Virus record (IMG/VR): IMGVR_UViG_3300048999_000333
Location: 1-24,211 of that record
Length of the DNA stretch: 24,211 nucleotides
Strand: one strand, 5' to 3'
Origin: a virus
Below are positions 6,619 to 14,135 of this stretch, piece by piece; position 1 is the stretch's first letter, and each line of letters starts with the position of its first letter. The position numbers and the translations under genes were made by a program. The notes beneath the pieces are model-generated. The model made no database searches, was not told the DNA's origin, and saw nothing but the letters and a program-made list of their open reading frames with translations.

Positions 6619-6790
6619 ATCCCTGACCAGCGGAAACAGGTGCCACCCCTCGGCCTTATCGCCGCCACCCCCCGCCACCCTTCGGCCTTACGTCACCGCT
6701 CGGCCACTCTCGGTGCGCATGCCCGGTGTCTGCCGAACACGGGTTACTATTGGGACGATCGTTCAGGTAGTTCCCGCGCAGGAGGTGGCT

Positions 6791-7072
6791 GTGGACAGGC
6801 GCTACGCCAGCACCACCGCGCAGGGATACGGCGCCCAGCACCAGGCGCTACGCCGTGTCTGGTCAGCCAAGGTGGCCACGGGCCAGGTGTCCTGTGCTCG
6901 GTGCGGTGAGCTGATCAAGGCGGGCACACCATTTGACCTCGGCCACCGCGACGGCACGGACAAGCGTGAGTACCAGGGAGCGGAGCACCGCTCGTGCAAC
7001 CGCAGTGCAGGCGCGCAGCTACGCAACGCCAAGGCAGCAGACCCTGCACCCGCACCAATGACGAGGTGGTGA
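6791..7072 (+). CDS. Small HNH endonuclease next to terminase
   Basis: The GTG at 6791 is chosen because GGAGG (6781-6785) sits 5 nt upstream; earlier in-frame ATGs (6713) lack a ribosome site and fall in non-coding sequence. The 93-aa product has Cys35 and Cys38, then FDLGHRDG (His52, Asp54) and EHRSCNRS (His66, Cys69, Asn70). This is a compact HNH fold with a structural zinc held by cysteines. Small HNH proteins encoded beside terminase genes are known in several phages to help the terminase cut DNA at cos ends, so a role in packaging is plausible. An independent homing or nicking enzyme is the alternative. The tail after residue 80 is a low-complexity Ala/Pro segment. Confidence 0.85.
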   Translation: MDRRYASTTAQGYGAQHQALRRVWSAKVATGQVSCARCGELIKAGTPFDLGHRDGTDKREYQGAEHRSCNRSAGAQLRNAKAADPAPAPMTRW

Positions 7073-7217
7073 CCATGCCACGTCTGTCCACTGTGGCATG
7101 TGTGTCACATCAAATGATCAACGACTCTGCGCGGCCGGCCCGGTTTTTTGATCATGGCCAGGCGCCCTTGATCCACGTCCCTATCGTTCTCTCTCCCTCC
7201 GGAGTCTGGGGACCACG
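7073..7217. promoter_or_regulatory. Gap before terminase with 8-bp inverted repeat
   Basis: ATGATCAA (7114-7121) and TTGATCAT (7148-7155) are perfectly complementary, with a 26-nt loop that contains the palindrome GGCCGGCC and a run of T (7144-7149). TGTG/CACA half-sites flank 7093-7110. A 48-codon frame from ATG 7075, ending as ATGA over the small terminase start, exists but has no convincing protein-like composition. The gap lies where cos sites or late promoters are found in related phages, which is only positional support. Confidence 0.4.
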
Positions 7218-7532
7218 ATGAGTGCACAGCTGAGCGGGAACGACGTGCACGGCGCGGTCGTCACGACGCTGGCGGCGCTCGACCTGGACGACGAGGACGT
7301 GGCCGCGCAGGCGCTCGCGCTTTCGCTCGCTTCGGCGCTGGATCGCGAGGATTCGGGTCGGACTCGCGCGGAACTCGCCGGAAAGCTGCTCGCCACGCTG
7401 GAATCGCTCGGCGCCACGCCGGCCGCCCGCAAGGCTGTGCTGCCCCGTGGCGGCCCCGTGGAGCGCACGCCGGAGCAGCGGGCCAAGGACGAACTCAAGG
7501 CGCGGCGCGCGGCGAAGGCGGACGCGTCGTGA
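7218..7532 (+). CDS. Terminase small subunit-like protein
   Basis: This 104-aa protein lies directly before the large terminase and its stop overlaps the GTG start of that gene. It is helical and charged: an acidic N-terminal half (LAALDLDDEDVAAQALALSLASALD), then RAELAGKLLATLESLGATPAARKAVL, then a basic C-terminal tail (DELKARRAAKADA). Small actinophage proteins of this kind in this position are generally called small terminases, which recognise the packaging site and load the large subunit. There is no clear HTH, so the assignment rests on position and resemblance. GGGGA at 7209-7213 is a ribosome site for ATG 7218. Confidence 0.7.
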   Translation: MSAQLSGNDVHGAVVTTLAALDLDDEDVAAQALALSLASALDREDSGRTRAELAGKLLATLESLGATPAARKAVLPRGGPVERTPEQRAKDELKARRAAKADAS

Positions 7533-9064
7533 CGGCGGCCGTGGTGGATGAGCCTGAGGTCTTCGGCTCGGCTGTGCCTCGGCTGTGGACCCGGCCGCTC
7601 GTCGTCGGCGCGCCGGGGCCGTGTGGATGCGGGTGCGCGCTCACACCGGACACGAGCTACGGGTTCGACGTGGAGACCTTCGCGCGGGACACGCTTCACC
7701 GGCCGCTGGACCCGTGGCAGCGCTGGGCGGCGATCCACGGCGGCGAGCTGCTGCCCGACGGCCGCCCGCGCTTTCGGACGCTGCTGCTGCTCATCGCGCG
7801 GCAGAACGGCAAGACTGAGCTGCTGGTGATCCTCACGCTGTTCTGGCTGTTCATCGAGGTGCGCAAGCTCGTGCTCGGCACCTCCACCAACCTCACGTAC
7901 GCCGTGGAGAGCTGGAACAAGGCCGTTGAGCTGGCCGAGTCGTGCGACGCACTGGCCGAGGACATCCCGCCCAACGGCGTTCGGCGCGCGAACGGTGAGA
8001 ACGAGCTGAAGACGATCGACCGCGCGCGGTACCGGATCGCGGCGAGCAACCGCAAGGGCGGCCGGTCGCTCACGATCGACCGCCTGATCGCGGATGAGCT
8101 GCGCGAGCATCACGACTGGACCGCGTGGAGCGCGGCCATGCCCGCGATGAACGCCGTACACGACGCGCAGGCGTGGGCGATCTCCAATCAGGGCGATGAC
8201 CGCTCGGTGGTGCTGGACTCGCTGCGCAAGGCGGCGCTGGGCTTCATCGAGACCGGCGAGGGCGACGAACGGCTCGGTCTGCTGGAGTGGTCGGCCCCCG
8301 ACGGCTCGAAAGCGACGGACGTGTCGGCGATCCAGGCGGCGAACCCGAACCTCGGCCACCGCTTGTCGCTGCTGAGCATCCTCGGTGACGCCCGACGCGC
8401 GCAGGCCGCGGGCGGCGAGGAGCTGGCGCACTTCCTGACCGAGATCTTGTGCATGCGCGTCCCGATGCTGGAGCCCGCGATCGACGGCGCGAAGTGGGCG
8501 GAATGCCTCGACCCCGGGGACCTCTCCGGCGTCGCCCGCTCGCGCGTCGCGCTGTGTTTCGATGTGGCGATCGACGGCCGGCACGCCTCGCTCGTCGCCG
8601 CGGCGCTGCTGCCGGACGGCCGGGTGCGCGTGGACGTCGTGGCCGCGTGGAGCGATCCCAAAGCGTGGCGCGCTGGTCTGCGCGATTGGGTGCGCAAGGT
8701 CGGGCCCGGCGTCATCGGATGGTTCCCGTCCGGGCCGTCGGCCGCCGTCACTGCCGAGCTGGCCGAGAACGAGCAAGCCGACTGGCCGCCGCGCGGTGTT
8801 GAGGTCCAGGGCATCCGCTCGGACGTGCCCGCAGTTTGTATGGCCTTCAGCGACCTGGTGGACGCCGGCGAGATCGCGCACTCGGATGACCCGCTGTTGA
8901 ACGCGCACATCGCCGCCGCGGAGAAGCTGCGGCAGGGCGACGCGTGGCGCTTCACCCGGCGCGGTGCCGGCCACTGCGACGCGACCTATGCCGCCGCGGG
9001 CGCCGTCCACCTCGCCCGCACCCTGCCCGACAACAAGCCCGCGCCGTGGTTCGGCGTGGTGTGA
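7529..9064 (+). CDS. terL: Terminase large subunit
   Basis: The 511-aa length fits HK97-type large terminases, the ATP-driven motor that pumps DNA into the prohead and cuts it. The ATPase domain has the atypical Walker A RQNGKT (91-96, after LLLIA), the common form in this family, and a Walker B LIADE (Asp189, Glu190). The C-terminal nuclease part shows CFDVAIDG (Asp345) and the late CDATYAAAGAVHLAR (Asp484), both expected metal ligands. A Cys-rich CGCGCAL segment lies near residue 30. The GTG start overlaps the small terminase stop. No frameshift or missing motif is seen, so the gene looks functional. Confidence 0.93.
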   Translation: MTAAVVDEPEVFGSAVPRLWTRPLVVGAPGPCGCGCALTPDTSYGFDVETFARDTLHRPLDPWQRWAAIHGGELLPDGRPRFRTLLLLIARQNGKTELLVILTLFWLFIEVRKLVLGTSTNLTYAVESWNKAVELAESCDALAEDIPPNGVRRANGENELKTIDRARYRIAASNRKGGRSLTIDRLIADELREHHDWTAWSAAMPAMNAVHDAQAWAISNQGDDRSVVLDSLRKAALGFIETGEGDERLGLLEWSAPDGSKATDVSAIQAANPNLGHRLSLLSILGDARRAQAAGGEELAHFLTEILCMRVPMLEPAIDGAKWAECLDPGDLSGVARSRVALCFDVAIDGRHASLVAAALLPDGRVRVDVVAAWSDPKAWRAGLRDWVRKVGPGVIGWFPSGPSAAVTAELAENEQADWPPRGVEVQGIRSDVPAVCMAFSDLVDAGEIAHSDDPLLNAHIAAAEKLRQGDAWRFTRRGAGHCDATYAAAGAVHLARTLPDNKPAPWFGVV

Positions 9065-9074
9065 GGGAGACGTG

Positions 9075-9236
9075 ATGAAGGTCAACCGTGTGTGGCCGGT
9101 AGCCGCTCAGTTCGCCGGCGGCGCGATCGCCGTTGCCGGGCTGTACGGGCTCGTGGGGCTGTTGTGGACGGCCCTGGTGGTTGGTGCAGTGCTCGTGGCG
9201 CTCGGCACGCTGGCTGAGATCAAGGACGGCGCGTGA
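9075..9236 (+). CDS. Small two-helix membrane protein between terminase and portal
   Basis: A 53-aa protein with two adjacent hydrophobic stretches (about 8-26 and 28-46) and a short charged end (EIKDGA). GAGGGAG (9063-9069) precedes the ATG, and the stop overlaps the portal start, so the frame is supported by layout. Tiny membrane proteins at this place are frequent in actinophages; their role is not known to me. A holin-like function is imaginable but unsupported. Confidence 0.7.
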   Translation: MKVNRVWPVAAQFAGGAIAVAGLYGLVGLLWTALVVGAVLVALGTLAEIKDGA

Positions 9237-10549
9237 TGGCGCTCGGGAAGTGGCTCACGCGCGGCGCGCCGGCCGAGCAGCACTCTCGGATGCTCGTGTC
9301 CGACGGCTTCCGGATCGGCCCGTCCGCGACGCTCGGCGCCAACGAGGGCTGGGGTTGGGAAGGGTTCGTGCACGCGCTCGGCATCCCCGGCGTGGAGCGC
9401 GCGGTGTCGCTGATCTCGGACGTAGTCGGTGGTCTGCCGTTCGACGCCTACACCGAGCACGGCCGGAACTTCGCGGAGAAGATCAGCCCGCGGCCCGTGT
9501 TGCTGGACCAGCCGAACCCGGAAGAGGTGCGCGCGTCGACGTTCGCGGCGTGGGTGGCGGACTACCTGCTGCACGGGAACGCGCTCGGCGTGATCGTCGA
9601 GCGGAACCGGCAGGGGGTGCCGACGGCGATCGTGCCGGTGCCGGCGTGGCTGGCGTCGATCCGGCGCAGCGCGGGCGAGACGTACGCCGTCATGCCTGCG
9701 GGAATGATCGAATACGACATAGGCGGCAAGACGTACGGGGCGCACGACGTGTTCCACGTCAAGGCCCTGTCGCACTCCGGCTGGCCGCGTGGGTACGGCG
9801 TGATCCAAAAGCACCTGTGGCGCCACAACGGCTCGCTCCGGCTGGCTGAGGAGCTTCAGCGGCAGGCGCACAGCATCGAGAACAACGGCGTGCCCACCGG
9901 CGTGCTGAAGGCGACTAACCCGGACGTGACCAAGGACGATCTGATCGCGGCCAAGGACGGCTGGATGCGCTCGCAGCGTGACCGCACGGTGGCCGCGCTC
10001 GGCCCCGGCACCGACTTCGTTCCGCTGGCCTGGAACCCGGAAGAGCTACAGCTGATCGAGGCGCGCAAGTTCTCGCTGCTGGAGGTGGCGAACATCTTCG
10101 GCTTGCCGCCGCGCTTCCTCGGCGCCAGCTCGGGCGACTCGATGACCTACAGCACGTCGGAAACCGAGTCCATCGACCTGATCAAGTTCTCGCTGGGCGG
10201 CATCATCTCCCGGTTCGAGCAGACGCTGAGCCTGCTCTACCCGCACGGCACCGAGGTCAAGGCCAACCTGGACGCGCTCCTGCGCGCCGACACCACCGTT
10301 CGGTACAACGCGCACCAGGTCGGCATTCAGTCCGGGTGGCTGCTCCGCTCGGAAGCCCGCGCGCTGGAGAACCTGCCGCCGGTGCCCGGGATCGACGACC
10401 AGCCGGAGACGACGGCGGTCCAGCTCAAGCTGAACAAGGAAGAGCCGGTGACCGACCCGGCCATCCTCCAGCCGCACGCACCGAACGCCCCGATCACCGG
10501 AAAGGGAGGCGGCACCAATGGCAACGTCCCGACGCAAGGCAAGCAGTAG
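9236..10549 (+). CDS. Portal protein (HK97 family)
   Basis: A 437-aa protein of the usual portal length. The portal forms the dodecameric ring at one capsid vertex through which DNA passes and to which terminase and connector bind. Recognisable family segments are GIPGVERAVSLISDVVGGLPFDAY near residue 50, the DYLLHGNALGVIVERN block, and FGLPPRFLGASSGDSMTYSTSE with ISRFEQTLSLLYP, which belong to the stem and crown region. The C-terminal 40 residues are disordered and Pro/Gly-rich. ATG 9236 overlaps the preceding stop; GTG 9233 one codon earlier is possible. Its last 32 bases overlap the next gene in another frame. Confidence 0.92.
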   Translation: MALGKWLTRGAPAEQHSRMLVSDGFRIGPSATLGANEGWGWEGFVHALGIPGVERAVSLISDVVGGLPFDAYTEHGRNFAEKISPRPVLLDQPNPEEVRASTFAAWVADYLLHGNALGVIVERNRQGVPTAIVPVPAWLASIRRSAGETYAVMPAGMIEYDIGGKTYGAHDVFHVKALSHSGWPRGYGVIQKHLWRHNGSLRLAEELQRQAHSIENNGVPTGVLKATNPDVTKDDLIAAKDGWMRSQRDRTVAALGPGTDFVPLAWNPEELQLIEARKFSLLEVANIFGLPPRFLGASSGDSMTYSTSETESIDLIKFSLGGIISRFEQTLSLLYPHGTEVKANLDALLRADTTVRYNAHQVGIQSGWLLRSEARALENLPPVPGIDDQPETTAVQLKLNKEEPVTDPAILQPHAPNAPITGKGGGTNGNVPTQGKQ

Positions 10550-10745
10550 CCAGCCCACCAAGGCCGCCGAGCCGGCCGAGGCTCCAGCGCCGGCGCGCCG
10601 CCCGGACCCGCGTTCGGAAGTCGTCACCGTCGGCGAGTGCATCGTGGACGGTTGCTCGGTGCTGGAGTTCGAGCCCGGCCGCGGTCTTTGTGACGGCCAC
10701 TTCACCACCCGCCTGGACCTCCGAGAGGTTGCGCGCCATGACTGA
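10518..10745 (+). CDS. Small Cys/His protein between portal and protease
   Basis: A 75-aa protein with a strong ribosome site (GGGAGG, 10504-10509) inside the end of the portal gene. The first 35 residues are basic and Ala/Pro-rich, probably disordered. The second half has CIVDGC, then GLCDGHF 11 residues later: a Cys-x4-Cys...Cys-x2-His pattern that could hold one zinc ion. The family is unknown to me. Overlaps on both sides (portal before, protease after) make it a real part of the head operon, perhaps a small assembly or DNA-binding factor. Confidence 0.65.
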   Translation: MATSRRKASSSQPTKAAEPAEAPAPARRPDPRSEVVTVGECIVDGCSVLEFEPGRGLCDGHFTTRLDLREVARHD

Positions 10746-11556
10746 GATGCTTACCCGGCAGTTCCTGCCCGAGCTGGAGGTGCGCTCGGCCGCCAAGGGG
10801 GGCGACGGCCGCACGGTCTGCGGCATCGCCGTCCCGTACGGGCGCCCGCAGCAGATCGATTCTCGGCTCGTCGAGCAGTTCGCCCGCGGGGCGTTCAACG
10901 CGCAGCTGCGTGCGGCGCACCGCATCCCGTTCATGCGCGACCACGGGCCCCACGGCGGCCGGCTGATCGGCGTGGCGACTGCGCTGCGCGACGACGCTTC
11001 TGGGCTCTACGGCGAATGGCGGGTGTCCAACACCGACACCGGGAACGAGACGCTGGAGCTGATCAAGGACGGTGCGCTGTCCGAGTTGTCGATCGGGTTC
11101 CGGGAAGGTCAGAACCGCCAGCTGCCCGGCGGCGTCACCGAGCGCGCGAGCGCCACCCTGACCGAGGTGGCGATCGTGATGGCGGGCGCTTATGGGGAGT
11201 CGGCCGCCGTCGCGTCGGTGCGCGCGCAGTCCGAGCCGGACCGGCGCGCCGAGCTGGCGCAGATCATCGCGGGACTGCCGACGCTGTCCGCGGACGCCGA
11301 GCTGTTGACCCGCTCAGCGAACGGCGGCTCGAACCTGAAGTATGGTCCAGGTTCGACGCTGTGGAAGTACTGGACCGGGCCGGAAGGGCTTGCTCGGTAC
11401 GCCGGTGCCGCGGACCCGTGGACGACGCTGCGCGCCGCGCTGCTGAAGGAAGGTGCGCCCGCGACGATGGCCGACGGGCTGGCCACGAACATTATGCAGG
11501 CCACGCCGGTGGGGCGCGCGCTGTTCGCCGCGCACCACGGCGGCGCGAAGAGTTAA
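10738..11556 (+). CDS. HK97-type prohead protease with C-terminal extension
   Basis: A 272-aa protein. The first 170 residues match the phage prohead protease family, serine proteases that cleave the scaffold part of the capsid protein during maturation: VCGIAVPYGRPQQID, FARGAFNAQL, PFMRDHG with likely catalytic His69, and GALSELSIGFRE with likely nucleophile Ser118. The acidic third member should be in the following strand (TLTEVAIV). After about residue 185 there is an extension with LWKYWTGPEGLARYAG. Its K-Y-W-T-x-G-x-G-x-A pattern resembles a motif seen at the end of other actinophage head proteins. It may be cleaved or act as a docking module. ATG 10738 overlaps the upstream gene. Confidence 0.87.
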   Translation: MTEMLTRQFLPELEVRSAAKGGDGRTVCGIAVPYGRPQQIDSRLVEQFARGAFNAQLRAAHRIPFMRDHGPHGGRLIGVATALRDDASGLYGEWRVSNTDTGNETLELIKDGALSELSIGFREGQNRQLPGGVTERASATLTEVAIVMAGAYGESAAVASVRAQSEPDRRAELAQIIAGLPTLSADAELLTRSANGGSNLKYGPGSTLWKYWTGPEGLARYAGAADPWTTLRAALLKEGAPATMADGLATNIMQATPVGRALFAAHHGGAKS

Positions 11557-11581
11557 AGCTCGCTCATACTTGAGGTATGAT
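11553..11581 (+). promoter_or_regulatory. Candidate capsid promoter with overlapping inverted repeat
   Basis: TTAAAG (11553-11558) and TATGAT (11576-11581) are spaced by 17 bp, a good -10 with a weak -35. TCATAC (11564-11569) and GTATGA (11575-11580) form a perfect 6-bp inverted repeat that overlaps the -10. This is a typical layout for a repressible promoter just after the protease stop and 108 bp before the capsid gene. Confidence 0.45.
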
Positions 11582-11688
11582 CGCAGCAGTACGCGGACGC
11601 CGACACCTCCACCGCTCATCGAAGTGGACACCCCGGCCAATCGGGCGGATGAACCCCACATTCGTTTCGAGCCCGGGAGGACGGCGCC

Positions 11689-12993
11689 ATGCCGAACCCG
11701 TACCTGGTGCGCTTGCGTGAGCAGCACGACGCGCTCCGCGGCAGCATCGAAGGTCTCCAGACGCGGGCTGCTGAAGGCAACCGCGATCTGTCCGAAGAGG
11801 AACTGCGCTCGGTCACCGAGCAGGCTACGCAGCTCAAGACCCTGACCGATCAGATCGAGCAGCTGACCGACGTCGAAACCCGCTCCCGCAAGGTCGGCGA
11901 ACTGGCTGCCTCGCTCGACGGCGGCGAGGCGCAGAACCTCGGCGGCGAGCAGTCGCGCTCCCGCACCACCACCACTCAGCCGCGCGACCCCGGGCACTAC
12001 CGCAGTGCGGCCGAAGGCGGGCAGCGCTCGTTCTTCGCGGACCACTTCCGCGCGAACGCGCAGAACGACCAGGAAGCCCTGAAGCGGCTGGAGGAGCACT
12101 CCCGCGCCGTCACGCAGGCGTCCGGCGGTACCGGCATCGTCCCGCCCAAGTGGCTGACCGACGAGTACATGAGCCTGGCCCGCCAGACGCGTGCCGTGGC
12201 CAACGCCGTCCGCCGTATCCCGCTCGGCCGGGACCCGCGCCCGCTGGTCCTCCCGAAGCAGACCGCCGGTACCGACGCGAACGTCCTCACGCAGTCCGCT
12301 GAGGGCACGAACACCGCCGGGTGGGGCACGGACCGGTTCACCACGAACACCGACACCCTGACCCCGGTCACCAAGGCCGCGTACCAGGATGTTTCCCGCC
12401 AGCTGCTCGACTCGTCGAGCCCTGCCGTGGATGCGCTGATCTTCGGCGACCTGCGCGCCGCGTGGGACGCCATGGTGGAAGGTCTGGTGTGCGCGGCCAT
12501 CCTCGCGGGCGGCACGGCCACCGGCACCACCTTCGCGAACGAGGCCGCGTTCAAGGCCAACGCCGCAGCGATCGATGGCGTGATCGACGCGCAGACCGCC
12601 GTTGCGTCCGACCTGCGCGGCCCCGCAGACCTGGCCATCATGAACTTCCGCCGGTTCGGCAACTTCCGGAAGCTCAAGGACACCGCCAACCGGCCGCTCA
12701 TGCCGGTCAGCCGCTACGGGCCGCAGAACGCGGCCGGTGCCCTGGACAACCTCCTGGTCGGCGACATCGAGGGCGTGGACGTGATCGGCACGGCCGGCGT
12801 CCCGACCGCCTACGCCGAGACGTACGCGGTGCTGCGCCGTGCCGCGGTGTTCCTCGCCGAGTCCGACGTGCTGGACTTCCAGTACGAGCAGGTGGCCGGC
12901 CCGTCGGCTGTCCGCATCGGCGTGTGGGGCTACATCGGCACGCTGGTCCGCAACCCGAACAGCGTGTCCATCCAGACCGTGACGGCCGCCTGA
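11689..12993 (+). CDS. Major capsid protein (HK97 fold)
   Basis: A 434-aa protein of the HK97 major capsid family. Residues 1-80 are a coiled-coil delta/scaffold domain (LVRLREQHDALRGSIEGLQTRA, LKTLTDQIEQL). The mature shell probably starts after about residue 110. Family segments include GGTGIVPPKWL, GWGTDRFTTNTDTLTPVTKAAYQDVSRQLLDSSSPAVDALI for the N-arm and E-loop region, and the late GDIEGVDVIGTAGVP followed by YAETYAVLRRAAVFLAES. Gene order directly after the protease is as expected. GGGAGGA (11676-11682) is the ribosome site, and a possible own promoter lies upstream, fitting the high demand for this protein. Confidence 0.93.
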   Translation: MPNPYLVRLREQHDALRGSIEGLQTRAAEGNRDLSEEELRSVTEQATQLKTLTDQIEQLTDVETRSRKVGELAASLDGGEAQNLGGEQSRSRTTTTQPRDPGHYRSAAEGGQRSFFADHFRANAQNDQEALKRLEEHSRAVTQASGGTGIVPPKWLTDEYMSLARQTRAVANAVRRIPLGRDPRPLVLPKQTAGTDANVLTQSAEGTNTAGWGTDRFTTNTDTLTPVTKAAYQDVSRQLLDSSSPAVDALIFGDLRAAWDAMVEGLVCAAILAGGTATGTTFANEAAFKANAAAIDGVIDAQTAVASDLRGPADLAIMNFRRFGNFRKLKDTANRPLMPVSRYGPQNAAGALDNLLVGDIEGVDVIGTAGVPTAYAETYAVLRRAAVFLAESDVLDFQYEQVAGPSAVRIGVWGYIGTLVRNPNSVSIQTVTAA

Positions 12994-12995
12994 TC

Positions 12996-13349
12996 ATGGC
13001 GACCTGGCCGCCCGCGCTGGGCGATCTCAAAGACGATCTGAAGATCGCCCTTGACGACACACGCGACGATGCCGTGCTACAGCGGCAAATCGACGCGTCC
13101 GTGTCGTTCGTCCAGCGCGTGCGGCCGTCGTTCAACTTCACCGCCGATCCCCTGTCCGAGCTGCCCGCTCCGACCGCTGATCTTGCGCTCGGCACGATCC
13201 GGCTGGCCGGCCGCTGGTACACCCGGCGCCGGTCGCCGGATGCCCTGGTGGCCATGGCCGAGCTGGGCAGCGCGCGGATTCCGTCGTTCGACGCGGATAT
13301 CGAACGGCTGCTCGGCATCGGGCGCTTTGCAGGGCCGGTGTTCGCATGA
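12996..13349 (+). CDS. Head-tail connector protein (gp6-like)
   Basis: A 117-aa, mostly helical protein right after the capsid gene. The start LGDLKDDLKIALDDTRDDAVLQRQIDASVSFVQRV and the following LALGTIRLAGRWYTRRRSPDAL match the layout of HK97 gp6/SPP1 gp15-like adaptors, which form a ring below the portal. The C-terminal PSFDADIERLLGIGRF also fits that family. ATG 12996 is two bases after the capsid stop; its own stop overlaps the next start (ATGA). Confidence 0.8.
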   Translation: MATWPPALGDLKDDLKIALDDTRDDAVLQRQIDASVSFVQRVRPSFNFTADPLSELPAPTADLALGTIRLAGRWYTRRRSPDALVAMAELGSARIPSFDADIERLLGIGRFAGPVFA

Positions 13350-13705
13350 GCACCGTCGTGCAGGATGCCGCTGTGGCGCTGGAATCCGCCCTGAAAACCG
13401 TTGAGGGTCTTCGGGTCTACCGGCTCGGCGACAACGTGGATCCGCCGGCGTTCGTCGTCGGGCCCCCGACACTGCGGTGGGACAACTTCTGCGGTGACCC
13501 GACCGAGGCGACGTTCGCGGTGTTCCTCATCGAAGCGATGGACGACCGCACGTTGGAACGCCTGTGGCAGCACGTCGTCCCGGCGTCCGAGGCGGTGGAC
13601 ACCGTGGAGAACGCGGCCGTGATCAGTGCGGCACCCGGAATCTTCGAGGCGGGCGCGACGCCGTTGCCCTGCTACGTCTTGAGCGTGGAAGTGAGTTTGT
13701 CATGA
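13346..13705 (+). CDS. Tail terminator/tail completion-like protein
   Basis: A 119-aa protein with an alternating strand pattern: LRVYRLGDNVDPPAFVVGPPTLRWDNF, then ATFAVFLIEAMDDRTLERLW, then a C-terminal PLPCYVLSVEVSLS. This is characteristic of minor tail terminator proteins, which cap the tail tube and join it to the head. Its place between connector and tail tube is the expected one. ATGA overlaps couple it to both neighbours. A separate head-closure (stopper) protein is not recognised, so this or the connector may carry that role. Confidence 0.7.
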   Translation: MSTVVQDAAVALESALKTVEGLRVYRLGDNVDPPAFVVGPPTLRWDNFCGDPTEATFAVFLIEAMDDRTLERLWQHVVPASEAVDTVENAAVISAAPGIFEAGATPLPCYVLSVEVSLS

Positions 13706-14130
13706 CGGTGCACCAGAAGCGCCTTAAGCTGATCAACTTCACGATCGGCGGCACCTCGTTCGAGTGCCAGCTGAACTCGTGGACCCTGGACCCCGGCGTC
13801 AAGGACGGTAAGCGCGAGTACACGTTCTGCCCGGACGGCCAGTTCATCGAGGAGACCGACGACGAGCCCACGCTGAAGCTGAAGTTCTTCGCGGACTACC
13901 GCTCGGCGGGCATCTCCGACTTCCTGTGGAGCAACCCGAACGCCGTATCAGCGTTCGTGCTCGACCACCACCCGGACATCGTCGGCGAGCACGTGCGCTG
14001 GTCCGGCTCGGTGCTTGTCCAGCCGGCGCCGGTGGGCGGCGACGCGCGCGACACGGAAATGACCGAGATCACGCTGATGATCGTCGGCTCCCTCTCGGCC
14101 GGCACCCTCACCTACGCACGGATTGGCTGA
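13702..14130 (+). CDS. Major tail tube protein
   Basis: A 142-aa protein with the beta-rich character of tail tube proteins, which stack as rings to form the long non-contractile tube. The start LKLINFTIGGTSFECQLNSWTL, the acidic loop FIEETDDEPTLKLKFFADY and the closing ITLMIVGSLSAGTL follow the usual pattern. Length is at the short end for siphophages, so no extra Ig-like domain is fused. The next gene might supply a surface module separately. ATG 13702 overlaps the previous stop as ATGA. Confidence 0.75.
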   Translation: MTVHQKRLKLINFTIGGTSFECQLNSWTLDPGVKDGKREYTFCPDGQFIEETDDEPTLKLKFFADYRSAGISDFLWSNPNAVSAFVLDHHPDIVGEHVRWSGSVLVQPAPVGGDARDTEMTEITLMIVGSLSAGTLTYARIG

Positions 14131-14135
14131 CCGTC

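Larger units (their letters stand above)
6374..6790. other. Repeat-rich gene-free region, candidate phage replication origin
   Basis: This 417-bp stretch lies between the helicase-like gene and the small HNH gene. An ATG at 6373 opens a 178-codon frame, but it is Gly/Glu- and Pro/Ser-repetitive, overlaps the well-supported HNH gene in another frame, and its middle (6481-6590) is about 54 percent AT against roughly 30 percent nearby. I therefore treat the stretch as non-coding. It has GGGTGGCGA direct repeats, several more GGTGGC/GCCACC motifs, an 8-bp hairpin at 6397-6426 and a 25-bp perfect inverted repeat. Repeats plus an AT-richer core beside primase and helicase genes are what a replication origin looks like. 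TACTAT at 6743-6748 could be a -10 for the HNH gene. Confidence 0.55.

Noticed and set aside
6387-6680. CRISPR array as an explanation for the GGGTGGCGA repeats
   Set aside because: Units are only 9 bp, directly adjacent and in inverted groups, without spacers of regular size and without cas genes.
6373-6909. A 178-codon plus-strand frame whose ATG overlaps the helicase stop
   Set aside because: Its product is made of GEG and PPS repeats dictated by the iterons, crosses an AT-richer stretch, and overlaps the HNH gene, which has better motifs and a better ribosome site, in another frame.
7075-7221. A 48-codon frame after the small HNH gene, ending as ATGA on the terminase start
   Set aside because: It has a fair upstream GAGG and neat overlap, but the product has no recognisable pattern and the sequence is dominated by inverted repeats. 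Kept only as a remark on the gap.
7181-9085. A 634-codon minus-strand frame opposite the terminase
   Set aside because: It is the antisense shadow of the large terminase gene in GC-rich DNA: Arg/Ala/Gly/His-rich with no domain pattern.
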